DNA of 64,000 nucleotides. It comes from Nocardia flavorosea. Lineage in GTDB: Bacteria > Actinomycetota > Actinomycetes > Mycobacteriales > Mycobacteriaceae. The notes below the pieces were generated by a model. The model was not told the origin of the DNA and did not search any database. It saw only the letters and a program-made list of their open reading frames with translations. Shown piece by piece: positions 57,356 through 64,000 of this stretch (the first letter of the stretch is position 1; each line of letters begins with the position of its first letter). The translations under genes and the position numbers were made by a program. The DNA is taken from the NCBI RefSeq assembly GCF_015477805.1, contig NZ_JADLQL010000002.1:496001-560000 (forward strand), given 5' to 3'.

Positions 57356-58480
57356 GTGGAAGCTGTGTCCGTGGTCGCCGTACCCAGCCCTGTCCTCGCT
57401 GTACCGGGAGCCGTAGCCGCCGTGCCCGGATCCCCGGACGCGGCGGTCCCCTGGCATTACGGCGATCCACTCGGTGAACAACGCGCCGCGAACGAGCGGC
57501 TCGCGATCGTGGACCGGTCGCATCGTTTCGTCCTGTCCATCACCGGCGCCGAGCGGCTGACCTGGCTGCATACCGTCACCAGTCAGCACATTGCCGAATT
57601 GGCCGACGGGCGCAGCGCGGAAAACCTCGACCTCGACCTCAACGGCCGGGTGCAGCATCATTTCGTCCTCACCGAACTCGCCGGCACGGTATGGATCGAC
57701 ACCGAAGCCGATCGCGGGCCGGCGCTGCTGGACTTCCTCACCAAAATGGTCTTCTGGGCCGATGCCCAACCGCGGGAACAGCCCGATCATGCCGTGCTGA
57801 GCCTGCTCGGCCCGCTCGCGCACACGGCGGCGGCCGCCCTGGGCGTGGACCGGTTACCCGAGACCTACGAGGCGCTACCCCTCCCCCGTGGCGGTTTCCT
57901 GCGCCGGATGCCCTGGCCCACCGCGGACTCCTTCGACCTCGTCATCCCCCGGGATCAGTTGATGTCGTACTGGACCGAACTCACCGCCGCCGGTGCGCAA
58001 CCGGCCGGCTCCTGGGCCTACGAAGCGCTGCGGGTGGCCGCCGCACGCCCCAGGATCGGCCTGGACACCGACGACCGCACCATCCCGCACGAGGTGAACT
58101 GGATCGGCGCGCCCGGCGAGTACGGTGCCGTCCACTTGGACAAGGGCTGCTACCGCGGCCAGGAAACCGTGGCTCGCGTCCACAACCTCGGTAAACCGCC
58201 GCGGCGGCTGGTCCTGCTGCATCTCGACGGCTCCGCCGACGAGCGCCCCGCACCCGGTGACCCGGTCACCGCGGGCGGCCGGTCGGTCGGTGTTCTCGGC
58301 ACGGTGATCGACCACTACGAACTCGGACCGATCGCGCTCGCGCTGATCAAACGGAACATCCCGGTGGACGCCCAGCTCACCGTGGGCGATACCGCCGCGG
58401 CGATCGACCCCGATTCGGTGGTCGCCGACGACAGCCCGCAGCCCGGCCGCCAGGCCATCGAACGGCTCCGCGGGCGCTGA
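57356..58480 (+). CDS. ygfZ: Folate-binding Fe-S repair protein YgfZ
   Basis: A 374-residue YgfZ/IbA57 family protein, with the family signature KGCYRGQETVARVHNLGKPPR at about residue 263 containing the essential Cys. It belongs to the GcvT fold and aids Fe-S cluster enzymes, notably radical SAM and MiaB. The GTG start is tentative because several GTGs follow. Confidence 0.9.
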   Translation: MEAVSVVAVPSPVLAVPGAVAAVPGSPDAAVPWHYGDPLGEQRAANERLAIVDRSHRFVLSITGAERLTWLHTVTSQHIAELADGRSAENLDLDLNGRVQHHFVLTELAGTVWIDTEADRGPALLDFLTKMVFWADAQPREQPDHAVLSLLGPLAHTAAAALGVDRLPETYEALPLPRGGFLRRMPWPTADSFDLVIPRDQLMSYWTELTAAGAQPAGSWAYEALRVAAARPRIGLDTDDRTIPHEVNWIGAPGEYGAVHLDKGCYRGQETVARVHNLGKPPRRLVLLHLDGSADERPAPGDPVTAGGRSVGVLGTVIDHYELGPIALALIKRNIPVDAQLTVGDTAAAIDPDSVVADDSPQPGRQAIERLRGR

Positions 58481-58520
58481 CCCGCCGCATATCGAGCACA
58501 ACGATCCGAGAGGAGTGCGG

Positions 58521-59279
58521 ATGCGGGTTGGCGATATCGGCCGGGTACTGGCTGTCTGCGTCGTCCACGCCGAACTGACCGTACCGGGCCGGGTCGGGCG
58601 CAGCGCGATCGACAAACGCCCTGTCACCGAGCGGGTCCGGGCACAACGCCTCGGCCTCGACGGCGACCACGTCTGCAATACGCGAGATCACGGCGGCGTC
58701 CACCAGGCCGTCTACGGCTACGCCGACGACGACGCGGCGAACTGGTCCGCCGAACTGGGCCGGGAACTGCCGGTCGGCTGGTTCGGGGAGAACTTGCGCA
58801 TCGCCGGACTCCCGCTCAGCGATGCCGTAGTCGGCGCGCGTTGCACCGTCGGCGATGCGGTGTTGGAGGTCAGCGGACCGCGCGTACCGTGCGCCACCTT
58901 CGGTCATTGGGCCGGTGAGCCGCAGTGGGTGCGCCGCTTCACGCACCGCGCGAATACCGGTTGCTATTTCCGGGTGGTCACCGAAGGCAGCGTCGGAGCC
59001 GGGGACGCGGTCGAGGTGGTGCATGTGCCCGATCACGGCGTCACTGTCCGCGATGTCTTCACCGGCGCGGATCCGCGGCGACTGGAACTGCTGCTCGACG
59101 CCGAACCCACGGTCTCCGATGTGCTGCGCGCACAGATCGCCCGCCACGCGAAATGGCGGGCCGCCGGGCCCGGGACGGCGGCGGTGACAAGTGGATCGGC
59201 AATGCCCGCGGCCGCCACCGCTGCGGAGTCCGCGAGCACCATCACCCTGCCGTCCGGAGAAATCGAGGCAACCGCATGA
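58521..59279 (+). CDS. MOSC-domain protein
   Basis: A 252-residue protein with a MOSC domain: GLDGDHVCNTRDHGGVHQAVYGY, GWFGENLRIAGLPLSDAVVG, and PRVPCATFGHW with the conserved Cys. Such proteins handle molybdenum-cofactor sulfur or reduce N-hydroxylated compounds. The C-terminal 60 residues are Ala-rich. GAGGAG lies seven bases before ATG 58521. ATGA overlap with a small ORF follows. Confidence 0.87.
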   Translation: MRVGDIGRVLAVCVVHAELTVPGRVGRSAIDKRPVTERVRAQRLGLDGDHVCNTRDHGGVHQAVYGYADDDAANWSAELGRELPVGWFGENLRIAGLPLSDAVVGARCTVGDAVLEVSGPRVPCATFGHWAGEPQWVRRFTHRANTGCYFRVVTEGSVGAGDAVEVVHVPDHGVTVRDVFTGADPRRLELLLDAEPTVSDVLRAQIARHAKWRAAGPGTAAVTSGSAMPAAATAAESASTITLPSGEIEATA

Positions 59280-59350
59280 CCGGACCGCAAGCAGCGGCGC
59301 GGGTGCCCCTCGAACGGAGTGGCCGTCCCCTCTCGGAGGACAACGTATGA
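59276..59350 (+). CDS. 24-residue coupling ORF (candidate)
   Basis: ATG 59276 to TGA 59350, overlapping the MOSC stop (ATGA) at one end and the asparaginase start (ATG 59347) at the other. The peptide MTGPQAAARVPL...EDNV is not recognisable. Its likely role is to carry terminating ribosomes to the asparaginase start. Confidence 0.4.
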   Translation: MTGPQAAARVPLERSGRPLSEDNV

Positions 59351-60312
59351 GCATCGATCTGGTGGAAGTGGTGCGCTCGGGTTTCCGCGAATGTGTGCAC
59401 CGCGGTTCGGTGGTGATCGTGGGACCGGACGGTGAGCCGACCTTCGAGGCCGGTTCGGTGCACGTTCCCATCTATCCGCGGTCCACCAACAAACCGTTGC
59501 AGGCGCTGACCCTGCTGAAACTCGGCTTCGAGCCGGTCGACGAGGACGAACTCGCCATCGCCGGCGCCTCGCACACCGGCGAACCGGACCATATCCGGCT
59601 GGTCGAACGCCTGCTGGACCGCTACGGCTTCGCCGAGGACGATCTGGCCTGCCCGCCCGATCTGCCGATGGACGACAAGGCCCGCGCCGGCGTGATCCAC
59701 CGGGGTGAAGGACCCGCCAAACGATATATGAACTGTTCCGGCAAACATGCCGCCATGCTGGCCACCTGTGTAGTGAACGGCTGGCCGACCACCGGCTACA
59801 CCGACGCCGGCCATCCGCTGCAGCGGGCCGTCACCGCGCAGGTGATCGCGGCGACCGGCGAACCGGAAACCGACCTCGGGATCGACGGGTGCGGCCTGCC
59901 CATCGTCCCGGTCGCGCTGGTCAACCTTGCCCGCGCTTTCGCGACGCTGGCAACCTCGGCGCCGGGTACGCCGGAACGCCGGATCGCCGACGTCCTACGC
60001 GCCCGGCCGTGGGTGATTTCGGGCACGAACGGGCCCGACTTACTGGCGATGCGCGCGGTACCCGGACTGCTCTGCAAGATCGGCGCCGACGGTGTGCACG
60101 CGGGCGCACTGCCGGACGGCAGCGCCTTCGCCTACAAGATCGACGATGGAGCCGACCGGGCGAGGATTCCGCTGACCATGGCAATTCTGCAGCGTATGGG
60201 GGTCGCCTGGTCGGCGGAGCTGGCTGAGCTCGCGGCCCCCGCCGTACTCGGCGGGGGCGGTCGCGTGGGTGTGATACGTGCCATACCCGAGGCGATTCCG
60301 ACTAGCGGTTGA
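59347..60312 (+). CDS. Asparaginase, Rhizobium-type (AnsA-like)
   Basis: A 321-residue asparaginase of the thermolabile Rhizobium etli type (not the E. coli AnsB type): YPRSTNKPLQALTLLK, GASHTGEPDHI, YMNCSGKHAAMLATCV, GIDGCGLPIVPVALVN and GADGVHAGALPDG. It hydrolyses asparagine to aspartate and ammonia. GGAGGA lies eight bases before ATG 59347. Confidence 0.88.
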   Translation: MSIDLVEVVRSGFRECVHRGSVVIVGPDGEPTFEAGSVHVPIYPRSTNKPLQALTLLKLGFEPVDEDELAIAGASHTGEPDHIRLVERLLDRYGFAEDDLACPPDLPMDDKARAGVIHRGEGPAKRYMNCSGKHAAMLATCVVNGWPTTGYTDAGHPLQRAVTAQVIAATGEPETDLGIDGCGLPIVPVALVNLARAFATLATSAPGTPERRIADVLRARPWVISGTNGPDLLAMRAVPGLLCKIGADGVHAGALPDGSAFAYKIDDGADRARIPLTMAILQRMGVAWSAELAELAAPAVLGGGGRVGVIRAIPEAIPTSG

Positions 60313-60474
60313 GCAGCGAAACATCGGCAAACCGGACGGTCGATACACCCGTTGGCCGACTCGTGGAGGCACAACCGCCGGACACGCGCTAAAGTGTCTG
60401 TCAGGAAGATATTAATTCGAACGGGGCCGCCACCAATCCCCAGGCCGCCCCGCTGTGACGCGAGGGGGTCAGCC

Positions 60475-60684
60475 ATGGGCCGTGGCCGGGCTAAGGCAAA
60501 GCAGACCAAGGTCGCTCGCGAGCTGAAGTACAGCTCGCCGACGACTGACTTCGCGAGCCTTCAGCGCGAGCTTTCCGGTAGTGACAACGCCCGGCGTGGC
60601 GGCGTCCTGTCGGACGAGCACGACGCGGACGACTCCTTGTCCAAATGGGACGAGGACGACAACTACGACGACTGGCGCCGCTGA
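60475..60684 (+). CDS. DUF3073 protein
   Basis: A 69-residue basic-to-acidic protein, MGRGRAKAKQTKVARELKY then a Ser/Asp-rich acidic tail ending DNYDDWRR. The family is restricted to actinobacteria and lies next to purM in mycobacteria; function unknown. GAGGGGG precedes ATG 60475. Confidence 0.9.
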   Translation: MGRGRAKAKQTKVARELKYSSPTTDFASLQRELSGSDNARRGGVLSDEHDADDSLSKWDEDDNYDDWRR

Positions 60685-60690
60685 TCAGGT

Positions 60691-60731
60691 AAACCGCTCG
60701 GGGGGAGGCCGATAGGCCTCCCCTTCGGTTG
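60691..60731 (+). terminator. Terminator after DUF3073
   Basis: GGGGAGGCC-GATA-GGCCTCCCC with flanking AACCG/CGGTT, seven bases after the stop. Confidence 0.85.
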
Positions 60732-61270
60732 TTTACGCCGGTTCGCGCCGTTTCCCGCCGAGTTCCCCGGGCGGTGAACGACGTGAACCGGCGAATCGGC
60801 CCCGAACGGAACCTGTCGGCGGCGCCGGATCGGAACAATATGAGCGGGCGGTCCACGCAACGGGCCGCCCGGTCATATATCCTCCGTCGTTCGTCCAATG
60901 GCTCGCAGACGAAGTATCACTTCGTCCAAACACCGCCGGCCGTATCGCTGGGACGGCATGTGACCCATCCGGGCTCACGTGTCGATCGAGCGGTACGGCC
61001 TACGCGGTTGTTCGACCATCGTTTTTCCGGATGCACTCGTCCCGATACCGACCCGGTCCAGCAGCGGACTCGGTGGACTCCGTGCAGGCCGACAGCCGGA
61101 AGGCTCCGGTCCCACGATCATCGGCTCGCCTGGCTGACAGCTCCGGTGCTGTTCAGCCGAGCTCGGGTACTTCTGCGATTCACCGACCGGGATTGCCGAC
61201 ACGGCAAATCCTGTGCCGCGCGCTCTTCGGATAACCGGCTACGCAAAGCCGTAAGGCCCCACGAGCGCAG
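60732..61270. other. Intergenic, no gene seen
   Basis: About 540 bases between DUF3073 and purM, convergent. Frames here are Arg-rich and lack homology I recognise. Confidence 0.4.
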
Positions 61271-61298
61271 CCGACCGGCGATTTCTGTCGCCGGTCGG
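61271..61298 (-). terminator. Hairpin after purM
   Basis: CCGACCGGCGA-N6-TCGCCGGTCGG, 11 pairs, 49 bases after the purM stop. Confidence 0.6.
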
Positions 61299-61346
61299 CG
61301 AGCGTTCGGCGGGCGCGCAGCCTCGGTCCGCAGCTATAAGGCCGGC

Positions 61347-62426
61347 TCAGAAACGAGGGTGATCGCCCAGCATGACCGTACGCGGGGAATCGGCGTCCTT
61401 GGCCTTCTTCACCGTGCCCAGCGTCCAGCATTCGATATGGCGGGCGGTGAGCACGGCCAGCGCCCGGTCCACATCCTCGGGGGCCACCACGGCCACCATT
61501 CCGACGCCCATGTTGAACGTCTTCTCCATCTCGGCACGGTCCACCCGGCCCCGCTGCGCGATCATCTTGAACACCGGTGCGGGGCTCCACGATCCACGAT
61601 CCAGTTCGGCCACCAGCCCGGCCGGCAGTACCCGCGCCAGGTTCGCCGCCAGACCTCCGCCGGTGATATGCGCGAACGTGCGGACATCGGTCTCGGCGAT
61701 CAGCGCCAGGCAGTCCTTGGCGTAGATCCGGGTCGGTTCGAGCAGTTCCTCACCGAGGGTGCGGCCGAACTCCTCCACATGCCCGCTCAGCGACATCCGG
61801 TCGATCTCCAGCAGCACCTTGCGCGCCAGGCTGTAGCCGTTGGAATGCAGACCGGACGACCCCATGGCGATCACCACATCGCCGGGGCGCACGCGATCCG
61901 GGCCGAGCAGTTCATCGGCCTCCACCACACCGACACCGGTGGCCGACAGATCGTAATCCTGGGCGCCCATCATTCCCGGATGCTCGGCGGTCTCACCGCC
62001 CAGCAACGCGCACCCGGCACGCACACAGCCTTCGGCGATACCGGATACCAGTTCGGCGACACGTTCCGGCACCACCTTGCCGACAGCGATGTAATCCTGC
62101 AGGAACAGCGGTTCGGCGCCGCACACCACCAGATCGTCGACGACCATCGCCACCAGGTCCAGGCCCACGGTGTCGTGCTTGTCCACCGCCTGCGCCACCG
62201 CGATCTTGGTGCCGACGCCGTCGGTGGAGGACGCGAGCAGCGGCTCCCGGTAGTTCTTCTTCAGAGCGAACAGCCCGGCGAAACCACCGAGCCCGCCCTG
62301 CACCTCGGGGCGGGTGGCCTTACGCGCCAGCGGCGCGAACAACTCGACGGCCCGATCACCGGCCTCGATATCCACGCCTGCGTCGGCATAGGAGGCACCG
62401 GCACCGGTAGCGTTCTGCTCAGTCAT
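61347..62426 (-). CDS. purM: Phosphoribosylformylglycinamidine cyclo-ligase
   Basis: A 359-residue AIR synthase of the purine pathway: ASSTDGVGTKIAVAQAV, LVAMVVDDLVVCGAEPLFLQDYIA, LLGGETAEHPGMM and GSSGLHSNGYSLARKV. ATG 62426 is preferred over the TTG six codons upstream. purF lies 108 bases upstream on the same strand. Confidence 0.95.
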   Translation of the reverse strand: MTEQNATGAGASYADAGVDIEAGDRAVELFAPLARKATRPEVQGGLGGFAGLFALKKNYREPLLASSTDGVGTKIAVAQAVDKHDTVGLDLVAMVVDDLVVCGAEPLFLQDYIAVGKVVPERVAELVSGIAEGCVRAGCALLGGETAEHPGMMGAQDYDLSATGVGVVEADELLGPDRVRPGDVVIAMGSSGLHSNGYSLARKVLLEIDRMSLSGHVEEFGRTLGEELLEPTRIYAKDCLALIAETDVRTFAHITGGGLAANLARVLPAGLVAELDRGSWSPAPVFKMIAQRGRVDRAEMEKTFNMGVGMVAVVAPEDVDRALAVLTARHIECWTLGTVKKAKDADSPRTVMLGDHPRF

Positions 62427-62534
62427 TGTCGGGGGAAGCTCCAAACCGAATCCGCGGATAATTGCCTGGTCTGAGTCTATGGCGCGGCTCCGGCGCGCGG
62501 GGTGCTACCCCTATGTTTCCTGAGGCGCAGCACT

Positions 62535-64000
62535 CTACGGGCGGCTGAGTGCGCTGGCGTTGGCGTTCTCGGTGAGCAGGTTCGGGGAACGGCTGCCGAA
62601 TTCGAGGAGGTTCTTGCCGATGGATGCCTCGGTGGGCAACGGGATCGGGTAGTGGCCGTCGAAACACGCGGCACACAGCCGGGAACTGGGCTGTTCGGTG
62701 GCCGCGATCATACCGTCGAGCGATATGTAGCCGAGGGTATCGGCGCCGATGGACCGGCGTACGCCTTCGACCATTTCGCGCAGCGCCGCCGGGTCGGCGG
62801 GCATCCCGGCGGGAACGTCCGGGTCGGTACCGGCGTTGTTGGCGATCAGTTCGGCGCGGGAAGCGAAATCGATACCGTAGAAACACGGCCACTTCACCGG
62901 AGGCGAAGCGATCCGGACGTGGATTTCCAGGGCCCCCGCCTCGCGCAGCATCCGGATCAGGGCACGCTGAGTGTTACCGCGGACGATGGAATCGTCGACC
63001 ACGATCAGCCGCTTACCGCGGATGACCTCACGCAGAGGATTGAGTTTCAGCCGGATTCCGAGCTGCCGGATGGTCTGGCTGGGCTGGATGAAAGTGCGGC
63101 CCACGTAGGCGTTCTTCATCAGGCCCTGCCCGTAGGGCACACCGGAGCCCTGGGCGTAGCCCACCGCGGCGGGGGTACCGGATTCCGGTACCGGGATCAC
63201 CAGATCGGCATCGGCGGGGTGCTCGTCGGCCAGGCGGCGGCCGATCTCGACCCGGGTCGCGTGGACCGAGCGGCCGGCGATGGTGCTGTCCGGGCGGGCC
63301 AGATACACGTACTCGAATACGCAACCCTTGGGTTCGGGGTTGGCGAAACGCAGCGACCGCACACCGTCGGCGTCGATGGCGAGCAGTTCGCCCGGTTCGA
63401 TCTCGCGGACGAAGGAGGCGCCCACGATATCGAGGGCGGCGGTTTCGCTGGCGACCACCCAGCCACGATCCAGCCGGCCGAGCACCAGTGGGCGCACGCC
63501 GTGCGGGTCGCGGGCCGCGTACAGCGTGTGCTCGTCCATAAAAGTCAGGCAGAAGGCGCCCTGCACGGTGGGCAGCAGCGCCATGGCCGCCTGTTCGATA
63601 CTCGAATCGGCGGCGGCATGGGCCAGCAGGGCTGTCATCACATCGGAATCGGAGGTGGCCGATACCGCACCCGGGCGGCCGGGGCCACCGACCAGACCGA
63701 GGTCACGCGCCCGGTCGGCCAGTTCGGCGGTGTTGACGAGATTGCCGTTGTGGCCGAGTGCGAGCCCGGAGCCGACGGCGGTGGTCCGGAAGATCGGCTG
63801 CGCGTTCTCCCAGGTGGTGGCACCGGTGGTCGAGTACCGGCAGTGCCCGATGGCCACATGGCCGGGCATGGCGGCGAGCGTCTGCTCGTCGAAGACCTGG
63901 CTCACCAGGCCGAGATCTTTGAAAACCAGCACCTGCGAGCCGTCGGAGACCGCGATACCCGCCGCCTCCTGACCGCGGTGCTGCAATGCATATAGGCCGT
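62535..64000 (-). CDS. purF: Amidophosphoribosyltransferase, 5' end outside window
   Basis: At least 488 residues, reading open to the window edge; the N-terminal Cys nucleophile is outside. The glutaminase part shows GLYALQHRGQEAAGIAVSDG and GHCRYSTTG; the PRTase part shows VIPVPESGTPAAVGYAQGSGVPYGQGLMKNAYVGRTFI and VDDSIVRGNT. First committed step of purine synthesis. Followed by purM on the same strand. Confidence 0.96.
   Translation of the reverse strand, partial: GLYALQHRGQEAAGIAVSDGSQVLVFKDLGLVSQVFDEQTLAAMPGHVAIGHCRYSTTGATTWENAQPIFRTTAVGSGLALGHNGNLVNTAELADRARDLGLVGGPGRPGAVSATSDSDVMTALLAHAAADSSIEQAAMALLPTVQGAFCLTFMDEHTLYAARDPHGVRPLVLGRLDRGWVVASETAALDIVGASFVREIEPGELLAIDADGVRSLRFANPEPKGCVFEYVYLARPDSTIAGRSVHATRVEIGRRLADEHPADADLVIPVPESGTPAAVGYAQGSGVPYGQGLMKNAYVGRTFIQPSQTIRQLGIRLKLNPLREVIRGKRLIVVDDSIVRGNTQRALIRMLREAGALEIHVRIASPPVKWPCFYGIDFASRAELIANNAGTDPDVPAGMPADPAALREMVEGVRRSIGADTLGYISLDGMIAATEQPSSRLCAACFDGHYPIPLPTEASIGKNLLEFGSRSPNLLTENANASALSRP

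Overview
The window is high-GC actinobacterial chromosome, most likely from Nocardia or a close relative in the Mycobacteriales. Pointers are mycothiol synthase, a polyprenol-phosphate mannose synthase, an LmeA-like lipoprotein-type envelope protein, DesA1-type acyl-ACP desaturase, an actinobacterial XPB helicase, an rpf gene, a GlnR-type orphan regulator and several families restricted to this order (DUF3027, DUF3073, DUF3239, DUF2771, DUF4395/SseC). No rRNA, insertion sequence, prophage or CRISPR array was seen; this is mostly core chromosome, so the novelty lies in regulation and in small features.

Layout. 1-7.5 kb: a sacsin-type ATPase (3' part outside the window), DUF3027, a glutaminyl cyclase, a transporter with a 390-residue disordered N-terminus and a DUF2771 protein. 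7.5-16.2 kb: CspB-like cold-shock protein, small membrane protein, resuscitation-promoting factor with an elaborate leader, the XPB helicase and its helicase-associated partner, a secreted M1 peptidase, DUF3239. 16.7-22.5 kb: LysE exporter, ECF41/SigJ-like sigma factor, GNAT acetyltransferase, DAHP synthase with an attenuator leader, AhpD-like protein and a short-chain dehydrogenase. 23-28 kb: PlsB and a HAD-PlsC acyltransferase overlapping by four bases, then Ppm1. 28.1-30.3 kb: four tRNA genes (Glu-Asp-Phe cluster on minus, Lys on plus) and an orphan gamma-butyrolactone-receptor-like TetR gene with a long AT-richer upstream region. 30.6-37.5 kb: desaturase, Mce-associated-like protein, tRNA dihydrouridine synthase, LytR-CpsA-Psr ligase, PhoU. 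37.8-42.1 kb: a small secreted protein and the pstSCAB phosphate importer. 42.4-48.9 kb: mycothiol synthase and GlnR-like regulator, LmeA-like/thioredoxin pair, the DUF4395-sulfurtransferase-SseC sulfur operon behind a polycysteine leader ORF, and a nitrobindin. 49.2-55.6 kb: cydABDC. 55.7-64 kb: aminodeoxychorismate lyase, SCP-like protein, YgfZ, MOSC protein, asparaginase, DUF3073, purM and purF (5' end outside).

Regulation is unusually legible. I see a perfect TGTGA-N6-TCACA CRP-type site and a probable c-di-AMP (ydaO) riboswitch before rpf; a leader peptide with Tyr-Phe-Trp-Phe codons plus terminator before DAHP synthase; a leaderless polycysteine ORF before the sulfurtransferase operon; an ECF41-type promoter (TGTCACA-N16-CGTC) before the AhpD-like gene a few kb from an ECF41-type sigma gene; a PHO box before pstS; a DtxR/IdeR-like iron box before the dehydrogenase; a 24-bp palindrome at the cydA start; and divergent promoters packed into 17 bp between DUF3027 and the glutaminyl cyclase. 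A palindromic intergenic repeat (core GCGCCGCC-N3-GGCGGCGC) occurs four times, three of them next to -10-like sequences. Nothing in the window looks like a wholly new enzymatic system; the repeat family, the TetR intergenic region and the cyd palindrome are the least explained signals.
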